Source: Acidobacteriota bacterium
Lineage (GTDB): Bacteria; Acidobacteriota; Vicinamibacteria; Vicinamibacterales; CAVVIG01
Reading direction: 5' to 3'
Length of the DNA stretch: 64,000 bases
Assembly (NCBI GenBank): GCA_003222395.1
Contig: QHWB01000040.1
Span: forward strand, 64,573-128,572
Shown: positions 16,003-24,596 of the stretch, piece after piece
Position numbering within the stretch: position 1 is the first letter of the stretch
How the letters are laid out: each line of letters opens with the position of its first letter
Position numbers and translations under genes: made by a program
Notes under the pieces: model-generated
What the model saw: the letters and a program-made list of their open reading frames with translations, nothing else
Told to the model about the DNA's origin: nothing
Databases searched by the model: none

Positions 16003-16956
16003 TTAGCGGGAGTCCGGCTGATCGAACTGGCCAAGATACACGATCTCGTCCCGCAGCTCGACATTGAAGCGCTCGCGCACCGCCACGCGGCATCGCTCGA
16101 TGAGCGTCCGGATGTCGCGCGCCGTCGCCGGCCCTTCGTTGACGATGAAGTTGCCGTGCGTCGGCGAGACGCGGGCCCCGCCGATGGCGACGCCTTTCAG
16201 CCCGGCGCGATCCACCAGCGCACCTGCCGACCACGGAATTCCGTCGGGCATCCGGTCGCGGCCCGGTTCGGGATTCCGGAAGACGCAGCCGGCGCTGGGC
16301 GACTCGAGCGGTTGTGTGCGCTTGCGGTACGCCAGCGACTGGCGCGCGGTCGCACGAAGCGCCGCGGGATCGCCCGGCGTCACGCGGAAGACGGCCGACA
16401 GCAGAATCTCGCCGCTGTCCTGCAGGCGGCTGCGGTCGTATCCGAACGCCATCGCGGCCACCGGCACGTCGGCGGTCGCGCCGTCGCGTGACGCGAGACG
16501 AACCTCCGTCACGAACTCGCCGATCAGGCGGCCTCCAAAATGCGCGTTCCCGAATACTGCGCCGCCGACCGTACCCGGCGTTCCGGCCCACGCTTCGAGT
16601 CCGGCGCAGCCATGATTGATCGTCCATCGCACGAGGCCGTTGATCGTCACCGCGGCGTCGGCGCGAACGTGATGCTCGCCGTCGCCGCGCACCTCGCCGC
16701 CGCGGGGACGGATGACCAGTCCGCGAACGCCCGCGTCGGACACGAGCACGTTCGATCCGCCGCCGAGGACGGTCACGCGGACGCCCTCGCGGCGCGCGAG
16801 TCTCAGCGCGGTGACGATCTCGTCGGCACCGCGCGTCTCGATCAGCCACTCCGCCGGACCGCCGACCTTGAAGGTCGTCAGCGGCGCGAGCGGAACGTTC
16901 GCCCGTACCCGATCGGCGCCGAACGCCAGGTCGAGCGACGCGCGGAACGTCGTCAC
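16003..16956 (-). CDS. murB: UDP-N-acetylenolpyruvoylglucosamine reductase
   Basis: FAD enzyme that reduces the MurA product to UDP-MurNAc with NADPH. The 317 residues show NVPLAPLTTFKVGGPAEW at the start, the FAD-binding VLGGGSNVLVSD, the GTPGTVGGAVFGNAH loop, and the C-terminal SAGCVFRNPEPG block with the catalytic Ser region. GTHGN-like SPTHGNFIVNEG supplies the last conserved motif. The start is GTG 16956, overlapping the pxpC stop as GTGA. Together with murA it makes the acceptor used by Mpl encoded upstream. Confidence 0.94.
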   Translation of the reverse strand: MTTFRASLDLAFGADRVRANVPLAPLTTFKVGGPAEWLIETRGADEIVTALRLARREGVRVTVLGGGSNVLVSDAGVRGLVIRPRGGEVRGDGEHHVRADAAVTINGLVRWTINHGCAGLEAWAGTPGTVGGAVFGNAHFGGRLIGEFVTEVRLASRDGATADVPVAAMAFGYDRSRLQDSGEILLSAVFRVTPGDPAALRATARQSLAYRKRTQPLESPSAGCVFRNPEPGRDRMPDGIPWSAGALVDRAGLKGVAIGGARVSPTHGNFIVNEGPATARDIRTLIERCRVAVRERFNVELRDEIVYLGQFDQPDSR

Positions 16957-17891
16957 GACGGAGACGACTCCACTGCCATGAGCGCACGTTCCTGCGCGAT
17001 GAGCGCCGCCAGCGCTTCTCGCGGCGTGCAGACGACGAAGGAAATCGCATCGCCGGGAGACAGCTGGCCGGCCACCGCGATGTCGGCCGTGATGACCGTC
17101 GCGATCTTCGGGTAGCCGCCGGTCGTCTGACGATCCGCCATCAGGAGGATCGGCAGACCCGACGCCGGCACCTGCAGCACACCGAGCGGCGTCGCGTCGG
17201 AAATGATGTCGGCGCCCCGCGCGTGCGTCAGACGCGGTCCATCCAGACGGAATCCCATGCGATCGGACTGCTGGCCGATGACATACGGCGCCGATTGCAG
17301 CACGTCGAGGCTGTCCGCGCTGAAGTAATCGGCCTGCGGTCCCGGCAGCACGCGAATCCGCGCCTGGTGATCGGGCAGCGGCACATGACGCGGCGCCGCA
17401 GGCGGCGTCGATCGCGTATGCGTCGCGTCGCCGAGCACCAGGCGATCGCCGGCTCGGAGCGCGCGTCCGTCCAGGCCGCCCATCGCGCTGATGAGGTGAG
17501 TGGACCGGCTCCCGAGCACCGGCAGCGTCGCGATGCCGCCCGCAATCGCGAGGTAGGCACGCGCGCCGCGGCGCCGCGCGCCGAAGCGCAGCCGCGATTC
17601 GGCCGACGCGACGAAGGGAGCGTCCATCGGCACCGCGCGTCCGTCGAGCGTGAGATCGAATTCGGCTCCGGCCACGGCGATCACGCGCTCGGTCTCGAAC
17701 TCGAGCTCGGGACCGAGCAGCGTGATCTCGAGGCCGGCTGCGCCGCGATCGTTGCCGACGAGCGCGTTCGCGAGCCGACAGGAGAACGGATCCATCGGTC
17801 CGGCGACGGGGACGCCACGCGCCTGAAACCCCCAACGGCCGGAATCCTGCACCGTCGTGAGCATGCCGGGCTTGATCACGCGGACGGCCAT
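16953..17891 (-). CDS. pxpC: 5-oxoprolinase subunit C (KipA/PxpC)
   Basis: Large-subunit partner of the PxpABC 5-oxoprolinase, which opens 5-oxoproline to glutamate with ATP. The 312 residues begin with VIKPGMLTTVQDSGRWGFQ and G-P-MDPFSCRLANALVGN, then SRSTHL, and end with RQTTGGYPKIATVITADIA, all typical of this family. It shares this fold with the urea amidolyase and allophanate-type carboxyltransferase domains, but no biotin carboxylase gene lies near. ATG 17891 overlaps pxpB by 16 bases. No pxpA is in the window. Confidence 0.9.
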   Translation of the reverse strand: MAVRVIKPGMLTTVQDSGRWGFQARGVPVAGPMDPFSCRLANALVGNDRGAAGLEITLLGPELEFETERVIAVAGAEFDLTLDGRAVPMDAPFVASAESRLRFGARRRGARAYLAIAGGIATLPVLGSRSTHLISAMGGLDGRALRAGDRLVLGDATHTRSTPPAAPRHVPLPDHQARIRVLPGPQADYFSADSLDVLQSAPYVIGQQSDRMGFRLDGPRLTHARGADIISDATPLGVLQVPASGLPILLMADRQTTGGYPKIATVITADIAVAGQLSPGDAISFVVCTPREALAALIAQERALMAVESSPS

Positions 17892-18553
17892 CGGTCGTAC
17901 TCCTCGCGCGCGATCCGCACGAACTGTGCGGCGTCGCCGGCTTTCAACAGGAACGGCTCGGCGCGAGCCGGATCGAATGGCTTTACCGGCGTGCGCCCGA
18001 TCAACTGCCATCCGCCGGGCGTCTCGGCCGGATAGATTCCGGTCTGCACGCCGGCGATGCCGACCGAGCCGAGCGGCACGCGCACGCGAGGCGTCGCGTG
18101 CCGCGGCATCGCGATGCGGCGATCGACGATGCCCATGTACGCGAAGCCCGCGACGAAGCCAAGCATGAAGACGCGGTAGGTGGCCGACGTGTGCAGTCGA
18201 ATGACTTCGTCCTCGCTGACGTGCGCGAATGCCGCGACGCTCGCCAGATCCGGACCGAGCTCGCCACCGTAGCACACCGGAATGCTGATCGGAGCGCTCG
18301 TCGTCCGCACGCGCGTTTCGGGCCGCGTGAGCGCGTGCTCGACGCGCGTCATCAGCGCGTCGTAGTCGACGCGCAATGGATCGAAGTAGATCGCAACCGA
18401 CCGATACGTCGGCACCACGTCGCAGACGCCGGCAATCTCCGCGCACTGCACCGCGTCGGCCAGCGCAATCGTCCGCGCGTTGACCTCGACGTCGATGCGC
18501 TCCTCGAATTCCACGAACAGCGCAGAGTCGCCGGCCGGAATGATCCTGGGCAT
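17876..18553 (-). CDS. pxpB: 5-oxoprolinase subunit B (KipI/PxpB)
   Basis: Second subunit of the PxpBC complex; the B. subtilis homologue KipI also inhibits a sporulation kinase. The 225 residues start IIPAGDSALFVEFEE, and contain VCYGGELGPDL, HTSATYRVFMLGFVAGFAYMG (given here as one segment near residue 120) and the PLGSVGIAGVQTGIYPAETP block with GGWQLIGRTP, all characteristic. Lies between mpl and pxpC inside the murein-recycling operon, after a REP-like pair. Confidence 0.91.
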   Translation of the reverse strand: MPRIIPAGDSALFVEFEERIDVEVNARTIALADAVQCAEIAGVCDVVPTYRSVAIYFDPLRVDYDALMTRVEHALTRPETRVRTTSAPISIPVCYGGELGPDLASVAAFAHVSEDEVIRLHTSATYRVFMLGFVAGFAYMGIVDRRIAMPRHATPRVRVPLGSVGIAGVQTGIYPAETPGGWQLIGRTPVKPFDPARAEPFLLKAGDAAQFVRIAREEYDRWPSA

Positions 18554-18562
18554 TGGTTCGCT

Positions 18563-18666
18563 CGGCTGAAAGCCGCGCTACAGGTGCACGTCCGTTCTCG
18601 CGCGACACCCGAATCTGTAGCGCGAGCCTTTCAGGCGAGCGCTCACGGAGCCTTTCAGGCGAGCGC
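18563..18666. repeat. Pair of inverted REP-like elements with GTAG heads facing each other
   Basis: Element 1 is cggct-gaa-agccg followed by cgctac (18563-18581). Element 2 is GTAGCGCG followed by agcctttcaggc (18617-18635), then a second partial copy gagcctttcaggcgagcgc (18648-18666). The GCGCTAC/GTAGCGC heads point toward each other about 35 bases apart, as in REP pairs. The last copy supplies the stop and final codons of mpl. Confidence 0.75.
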
Positions 18667-20073
18667 CTCCCGCGGCCCCTCCAGCGCCGTCAGCAGCTTC
18701 TGATGAATTCCCCCGAACCCGCCGTTCGACATGAGGACGACGAGATCGCCGCGGCGGTGTTCACGAACCACGATCTGGACGATGCCGTCGAACGATTCGG
18801 CTTCGCGGGCGGACTGTCCCCGTGCCTTCAAATCGCGCACGAGCCGTGGCACCGACAACCGTTCCGCTTCGGGCAGCTTCGATCGAAAGACCGGCGCGAT
18901 GAGGACCTCGTTCGCCGAGCCGAACGCCTTTGCGAAATCGTCCTGAAACACGGAGCGGCACGACGAAGCGGACCGCGGCTCGAACACCGCCCAGATGCGC
19001 GCGTCCGGGTTCGCCGCGCGCAATCCGGCAAGCGTCTCCGCCACGGCCGTCGGGTGGTGCGCGAAGTCGTCGTACACCGTGACGGCATCGGCCACGCCGA
19101 CGACCTCTAGCCGCCGCTTGATCCCGCCGAACAGGCGCAGCCCCTCGGCGATCCGCTCAGCACCGATGCCGACCTCAGCCGCGACGGCGATCGCGGCGAG
19201 CGCGTTGCGAACGTTATGGATGCCGACGAGCGGCATGTCGAACGCGCCGAACGGCGAACCGTGATGCCGCACCGTGAAGCGCGTGGCCGTCCCCGAGGTC
19301 TCGATGTCGTACGCGTGCCAATCGACGTCGCTGCCCGTGCCGAACGTCTGGACACGCGACACAGCGCCCGTCAGGAGCTCGCGCGCGCCCGCGCTGTCGG
19401 CGCCGACGAGCAGCAGCCCCTTGCGCGGCACCAACCGCACGAGGCGACGGAACGCGAGCATCACGGCATCGAAATCGGTGTAGATGTCCGCGTGATCGAA
19501 CTCGACGTTGTTCACGACTGCGATGTCGGGAAGGTACTTGAGGAACTTCGCCGTCTTGTCGAAGAAGGCGCTGTCGTATTCGTCCCCTTCGATGACGAAA
19601 TCGCGTCCCTGTCCCATTCGATAGCTCGATCCGCGGTCGCCGAAGTTGCGGGCGATGCCGCCGACGAGAACGGTCGGATCGACGCCGCCGTGCGTCAACA
19701 GCCACCCGGTCAGCGACGTCGTTGTCGTCTTGCCGTGCGTGCCCGCGATCACGATCGACCGCGCGCCCCAAAGAAAATGCTCGCGGATCGCCTCCGGCAG
19801 CGAGCAGTACCGGATCTTTCGATCGAGCACTTCTTCGAGCTCGGGGTTGCCGCGGGAGATCGCGTTGCCGACGACGACGAGATCGAGATCGCCGGTGATG
19901 TGATCGCCACTGTAACCGGTGAGGGTCGGGATGCGTTCCGACGCCAGAAAATCGCTCATCGGCGGATACACGTCCTGATCGGACCCGCGGACGTCGAGTC
20001 CCTTCCGCTTGAGCATCGCGGCAAGCGTCGCCATCGCCGTCCCGCAGATGCCGATGAAGTGGATCCGCCTCAC
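18655..20073 (-). CDS. mpl: UDP-MurNAc:L-Ala-gamma-D-Glu-meso-DAP ligase
   Basis: Recycling ligase that joins the recovered murein tripeptide to UDP-MurNAc. Mpl rather than MurC is indicated by IHFIGICGTAM, GSDQDVYPPMS, VVGNAISRGNPE and the C-terminal MSNGGFGGIHQKLL, all close to E. coli Mpl. The ATP loop is GTHGKTTTT, the conserved FVIEGDEYDSAFFDK and NNVEFDHADIY follow, and YDDFAHHPTA is present. The 472 residues start at GTG 20073 after aaggaccaaat; the frame extends to GTG 20103. The last five residues (REALA) lie in a REP-like element. Confidence 0.92.
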   Translation of the reverse strand: MRRIHFIGICGTAMATLAAMLKRKGLDVRGSDQDVYPPMSDFLASERIPTLTGYSGDHITGDLDLVVVGNAISRGNPELEEVLDRKIRYCSLPEAIREHFLWGARSIVIAGTHGKTTTTSLTGWLLTHGGVDPTVLVGGIARNFGDRGSSYRMGQGRDFVIEGDEYDSAFFDKTAKFLKYLPDIAVVNNVEFDHADIYTDFDAVMLAFRRLVRLVPRKGLLLVGADSAGARELLTGAVSRVQTFGTGSDVDWHAYDIETSGTATRFTVRHHGSPFGAFDMPLVGIHNVRNALAAIAVAAEVGIGAERIAEGLRLFGGIKRRLEVVGVADAVTVYDDFAHHPTAVAETLAGLRAANPDARIWAVFEPRSASSCRSVFQDDFAKAFGSANEVLIAPVFRSKLPEAERLSVPRLVRDLKARGQSAREAESFDGIVQIVVREHRRGDLVVLMSNGGFGGIHQKLLTALEGPREALA

Positions 20074-20089
20074 ATTTGGTCCTTGGTGC

Positions 20090-21013
20090 TCAGACAACCG
20101 CACTTTCCTCGATCACCATCCGCGGGTGCTTGTCGGCGATGACTCGACAGCTGACGCCGAGCGGCAGCGTCATCGCGGGACTGATCGTGTGGCCCGACGG
20201 GAAACCAAGCAGCACGGGACCTGGAAAATCGCGGAACAGCGTCGCCATCACGTCGCGCGCCCTGATGTCGCCCGACGGCTCGTCGCATTCCGGCAGCTCG
20301 CCGATGACGACTGCAGACGCTCGCGCCAGAAGACCTGTCTGGCACAGTTGCGTGATCATCCGGTCGAGCCGGTACGGACGCTCGCGGACTTCGTCGAGGA
20401 AGAGCACGTAGCCCTGAGGAGGATCGAACGCAAACGGGGTGGCGAGCGACGCGAGGAGCTGCGTCAGCGTGCCTCCGAATAACGGACCCGCCGCCTCGCC
20501 GGCTCGCAGCGATTCGACGGCCGATCCGGTCAGCTCGCCAGCCGGCTCGGGACGACACACGGCTTTGGTGAACGATTGAACGTCGTAGCCGGCGGCGCCG
20601 CGACCGAGACGGCCCGCGAGCATCGGCCCGTGAAACGCGATCACGCCGCAGCCGATCGTCAGAAAAGTCAGGAGCGCCGTGAGATCGCTGTACCCGATCA
20701 ACGGTTTCGGCGTCCGCCGGATCTCGTCGCGGTCGAGCAGCGGCAGCACTTGCGCGCTGCCGTAGCCGCCGCGGACGCCGACGATGCCCGCGATCGACCC
20801 GTCGCGCCATGCCGCGCGCAAGGCTGCCGCGCGCGCATCACGCGATCCGGCCACGTACCGATCGCGCGCGAACACCGAGTCGTCGTAGACGGGAATGAAT
20901 CCGAGGCTGCGAATCTCGTCAATCCCCTGGTCGAATTCGTCGCGCCGGAACGGACTCGCGGGCGCCACCACGGCGAGGCGATCCCCTCGAGCGAGGGCGC
21001 GCGGCTTGAGCAT
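20090..21013 (-). CDS. ldcA: LD-carboxypeptidase (peptidase family S66)
   Basis: Serine peptidase that removes the terminal D-Ala from murein tetrapeptides, giving the tripeptide used by Mpl. The 307 residues start LARGDRLAVVAPASPF. They hold GVRGGYGSAQVLPLLD, the nucleophile motif LIGYSDLTALL, FGGTLTQLLASL, VLFLDEVRERPYRLDRM with a likely catalytic Glu, and FPSGHTISPAMTLPLG with the catalytic His. ATG 21013 overlaps the nagZ stop as TGATG. MccF-type peptidases share the fold, but the operon context favours LdcA. Confidence 0.91.
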   Translation of the reverse strand: MLKPRALARGDRLAVVAPASPFRRDEFDQGIDEIRSLGFIPVYDDSVFARDRYVAGSRDARAAALRAAWRDGSIAGIVGVRGGYGSAQVLPLLDRDEIRRTPKPLIGYSDLTALLTFLTIGCGVIAFHGPMLAGRLGRGAAGYDVQSFTKAVCRPEPAGELTGSAVESLRAGEAAGPLFGGTLTQLLASLATPFAFDPPQGYVLFLDEVRERPYRLDRMITQLCQTGLLARASAVVIGELPECDEPSGDIRARDVMATLFRDFPGPVLLGFPSGHTISPAMTLPLGVSCRVIADKHPRMVIEESAVV

Positions 21014-22110
21014 CACAGGTAGCGCGCCATCTCCCGAGCGATCGCCTGATGCTCGTCGCGGCCGATGGCGGCGCGCAGCTGCCGGCCGCCGAGCGGCCGC
21101 GGACCGACCGGCGCAGCGAGAAACCGCTCTTTTGCGCGCTGCTGCCGCTTCAACGCATCCTCGACGCGCGAAAGACGCAACCGCTCGTCCTCGACCGCGT
21201 GAACGATCTCTTCGAGCGCCGCCGCCTGTGTATCGTGATCGCCCGAGCAGACCAGCACGCCGTCGCATCCCGCCTCGATCGCCATCACTGCGGCGCGCGG
21301 CACCGGATATTCGTTCGCCACCGCCTTCATTTCCAAATCGTCGCTCAGGATGACGCCATCGAAGCCGAGCTCGCCGCGCAGGATGTCGCCGACAATCCGC
21401 CGCGACAGCGTCGCCGGGCGAGTGTCGTCGAGCGACGGCACGAACACGTGCGCGGTCATGATCGTCGCGACGCCCGCTTCGATCGCCGCCTTGAAAGGCA
21501 CGAACTCCGTTTCTCGCAGCCGCTCCGGCGGGTGCTCGACGAGCGGCAGCTCGTGGTGCGAGTCGGTGCTCGTATCGCCGTGCCCCGGAAAGTGCTTCCC
21601 GCACGCAGCGATCCCTTCCGCCTGCAGCGTCCGCACGATCGCGCCGCCGAGCCGCGCGACGTCGGCCGCCTGCTCGGCCAGCGCACGATCGCCGATGACC
21701 GGGTTCTTCGGATTGGTATGCACGTCGAGGACCGGTGCGTAGTCGAGCGTCACGCCGACCGCCTTGAGCTCCGAGGCGAGGGCGCGGGCAAAGCGCTCCG
21801 CGAGCCGCTGGTCGCCGCTCCGCCCGAGCGTGATCATCGGCGGCCATTCGGTGAATGGCGCCTTCAGGCGCGCGACGCGTCCGCCTTCCTGATCGATCGA
21901 CACCCACAGCGGGAGGTCGGCGGCGAGTCGCGACGCTTCGTAGGACAGCTCGGCCACCTGATCCGGATCGGCGACGTTTCTGGCGAACAGGATGACGCCG
22001 CCAAGGCTGAATTGCCTGACGAGCGACCGTAACTCAGGCGGAACCTGATGACCGTTGAACCCGACGATCAGGAGCTGGCCGATCCGACGACGAAGAGCGT
22101 TGGGCGACAC
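21013..22110 (-). CDS. nagZ: Beta-N-acetylhexosaminidase (GH3)
   Basis: Cytosolic glycosidase that removes GlcNAc from GlcNAc-anhydroMurNAc peptides. The 365 residues have IGQLLIVGFNG at the start, VSIDQEGGRVARLKAPF, GVTLDYAPVLDVHTNPKNPV, then the NagZ loop KHFPGHGDTSTDSHHELP with the catalytic His, and SDDLEMKAV with the nucleophile Asp. No signal peptide is seen, consistent with a cytosolic enzyme. First gene of the nagZ-ldcA-mpl-pxpBC-murB-murA operon and divergent from the permease gene. Confidence 0.94.
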   Translation of the reverse strand: MSPNALRRRIGQLLIVGFNGHQVPPELRSLVRQFSLGGVILFARNVADPDQVAELSYEASRLAADLPLWVSIDQEGGRVARLKAPFTEWPPMITLGRSGDQRLAERFARALASELKAVGVTLDYAPVLDVHTNPKNPVIGDRALAEQAADVARLGGAIVRTLQAEGIAACGKHFPGHGDTSTDSHHELPLVEHPPERLRETEFVPFKAAIEAGVATIMTAHVFVPSLDDTRPATLSRRIVGDILRGELGFDGVILSDDLEMKAVANEYPVPRAAVMAIEAGCDGVLVCSGDHDTQAAALEEIVHAVEDERLRLSRVEDALKRQQRAKERFLAAPVGPRPLGGRQLRAAIGRDEHQAIAREMARYL

Positions 22111-22159
22111 TCACGTGATTCTACCAACCATTGGCGGCCGCGTCCGTCCAACGCCAGAG

Positions 22160-24530
22160 ATGCGCGCCGCGCTCCGTCCGCTCGCTCGCCGTCCTGGTCT
22201 GTCGGCGACGATCATTCTGACGCTCGCTCTCGCCATCGGCGCGAACAGCGCCATCTTCTCGGCGGTCGACGCCGTGTTGTTGCAGCCGCTGCCGTTCCCG
22301 AGCGCCGATCGTCTTGTCGCGGTGTACGAGCGCAACCGTGCGCTTCGCCAGGCGACACAGCTCGTGGCGCCCGGACGACTCGAAGAATGGAACGCGCGCA
22401 ACCACACCTTCGACGGGCTTGCGGCGATGTATTTCGAAAACATGACCGACACGACCGGCGCGCTGCCGGAACGGGTGGCGGCCATGCGCACGTCGCCAAG
22501 ATTTTTCGCCGTTCTCGGCGCCGCTCCGGCGCTCGGCCGGACGCCGACGCCCGAAGAAGAACGCTTCGGAGGGCCTCCGGTCGCCGTCGTGAGCGACGCG
22601 TTCTGGCGCGACCGGCTGAACGGCGACCCGTCGGCAGCCGGCCGCAAACTGATCCTCGGCGGCGTGATCTACACGATCATCGGCGTCATGCCGGCTGCAT
22701 TTCGATATCCGACCGAGCGCACCGAGGTATGGCTGCCCACGCGGGCGCCTGCGAGTTTTCTGCAAGTACGCACGGCAAGGCTCTACACGGCGTTCGGCAG
22801 GATGAAGCCTGGCGTCACGATCGACGAGGCGCAGGCGGATCTCGACGGCGTTCAGGCGCGTCTCGGCGAGGAGTTTCCGCAAACCGATCGCGGATGGGGA
22901 TCGGCTCTCGTGCCGATGAAGGAAGAGCAGATCGGCGGAGTGCGCCGATCGCTGTGGCTGCTTCTCGGCGCCGTCGCGCTCGTGCTGCTCGCCGCCTGCG
23001 GCAACGTCGCGTGTCTCATGCTGGCCGACGCGGTGCGGCGCGAGCAGGAGATCGCGATCCGGTTCGTGCTCGGCGCGCATCGCCGGACGGTCGTCGGCCA
23101 GCTGCTCGTCGAAGGTGTCGTGCTCGCGGTCATCGGCGCCGCCGCCGGTCTGCTCATCGCGTACGGGGGCATCGCCGCACTCCGCGCCGCGGCGGCGGAA
23201 TTGCCGCGAATTGCCGATGTTCGCCTCGATCTGCGGCTCGTCATCCTGACGTTTGCGGGCGGTGTCGCGACGACGCTGCTGTTCGCGCTCGCGCCGGCGC
23301 TGCAGGCGACACGCCACGACGGCGTTGATGCGCTCGCGCGCGGCGGCCGCGGCTGCGTCGGAGGACGCCAGCGTGTGCAGCGCGTGCTCGTCGCCGGCCA
23401 GATCGCGCTCGCGATCGTGCTGCTCGTTGGCGCCGCGCTGCTCATCCGAAGCTTCGAGCGGATGCAGCACATCTCTCCCGGCTTCGATCCGGAACACGTG
23501 CTCACGTTTCGTATGAGCGCGCAGTGGAGCGAGCGCGCGGACGCGGTCGTCCAGCGGCAGGCACGAACGATCGTGCGGCTGAATGCCTTACCAGGCGTGG
23601 AATCGTCCGCGTTCAGCCAGCTCGTACCCGGCGGCCTCACCATCCCGCCCGGCGAATTCCAGATCGCCGGACGAGATCGATCCGAGAAGACCTTCGCTAT
23701 CGGACGGTCCGTCAGCGCCGGCTATTTCCGGACGCTGCACATTCCCATTCTCGCGGGCGGCACCTGCAGCAGCGATCCGTCGACGCCGCCGTTCTCGAAA
23801 GTGCTCGTCACCCGCGCGTTCGCCGATCGCTTCTTCCCCTCGGAGAGTCCCATCGGTCATGTCATGACGTGGTCCGGCATGCCGCCGGACCTCCGCGGCG
23901 AGATCGTCGGCGTCGTTGGAGACGTGACGGAGAACGGCCTGCTGTCGGGCGCGCCGCCAATCGTCTATTGGTGCACCTACAACCCGTACTGGCCGGATCC
24001 GTACTTCCTCGTGCGCACGGCGTCGTCGCATCCGGCTTCGATGGCCGACATCCGCGCCGCGCTTCGGGAAATCGAGCCGCAGCGCGCGGTCTACGCGGTT
24101 CGGCCGTTGAACGAGCTCGTCGCGGCGTCGATCGCTCAGCGGCGCGTCAACACGATTCTGCTCACGCTCTTCGCATCGACGGCGTTGCTGCTCGCGGCGA
24201 TGGGTCTATACGGCGTGCTCTCTCAGCTCGTCGCGTCACGAACGCGCGAGATCGGCGTGCGAATGGCGCTCGGCGCACGAACCGGACAGATTCTCGCTCG
24301 TCGCTCGTCAGGCGGCCGCAGTGACCGCCCTTGGAATCGCCGCCGGGCTCGCCGGCGGATTCGCCCTCGCGCGGCTCATGGGCACGCTCGTGTTCGGAAT
24401 ATCGACGCGCGATCCCCTCACGTTCGTCGCCGTTCTAATCGTGCTTGCATGCGTTGCCGCCGCCACCGCGTATGTTCCAGCGCGTCGAGCGGCGCGTCTC
24501 GATCCGGTCGACGCCCTCCGCATCGAGTAG
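22160..24530 (+). pseudogene. Frameshifted ADOP/MacB-like FtsX permease
   Basis: MacB-type permease of the acidobacterial orphan kind. The first part has an N-terminal helix (LSATIILTLALAIGANSAIF), the VLLQPLPFPSADRLV motif, a MacB periplasmic domain, and two FtsX blocks. The reading frame breaks near 24290-24303: after GARTGQILA the frame yields Arg-rich noise, while the true end (QAAAVTALGIAAGLAGG, PARRAARLDPVDALRIE) lies in the next frame and stops at 24530. A 2-base loss in a cgctcgtcgctcgtc stretch would explain it. No ABC ATPase gene is adjacent. The original frame would otherwise run to 24679, over the next gene. Confidence 0.8.
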
Positions 24531-24583
24531 ATACGGAACGGCTGTCCCCTTATCTCGATCCATGGACCGCGACGTGCGCGAAC

Positions 24584-24589
24584 TATAAT
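24584..24589 (+). promoter_or_regulatory. TATAAT -10 box before the GHMP kinase gene
   Basis: A perfect TATAAT ends 7 bases before GTG 24597, so the message would start at or next to the initiation codon. No -35 match or Shine-Dalgarno is seen. Same arrangement as pyrH. Confidence 0.55.
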
Positions 24590-24596
24590 TTTGCCG

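Noticed and set aside
16953-18553. Allophanate hydrolase or urea carboxylase subunits
   Set aside because: PxpB/PxpC share this fold, but no biotin carboxylase, biotin carrier or amidase gene lies near, so 5-oxoprolinase subunits fit better.
18655-20073. MurC as the identity of the Mur ligase
   Set aside because: The VYPPMS and MSNGGFGGIHQKLL segments and the early ICGTAM match Mpl. The NagZ/LdcA neighbours support recycling.
19216-20142. A 308-codon plus-strand frame opposite mpl
   Set aside because: Antisense to Mpl, which has all ligase motifs. The frame product has no recognisable fold.
22160-24530. A complete MacAB-type efflux operon
   Set aside because: Only the permease part is present, without an ATPase or a membrane fusion protein nearby, and the permease is frameshifted.
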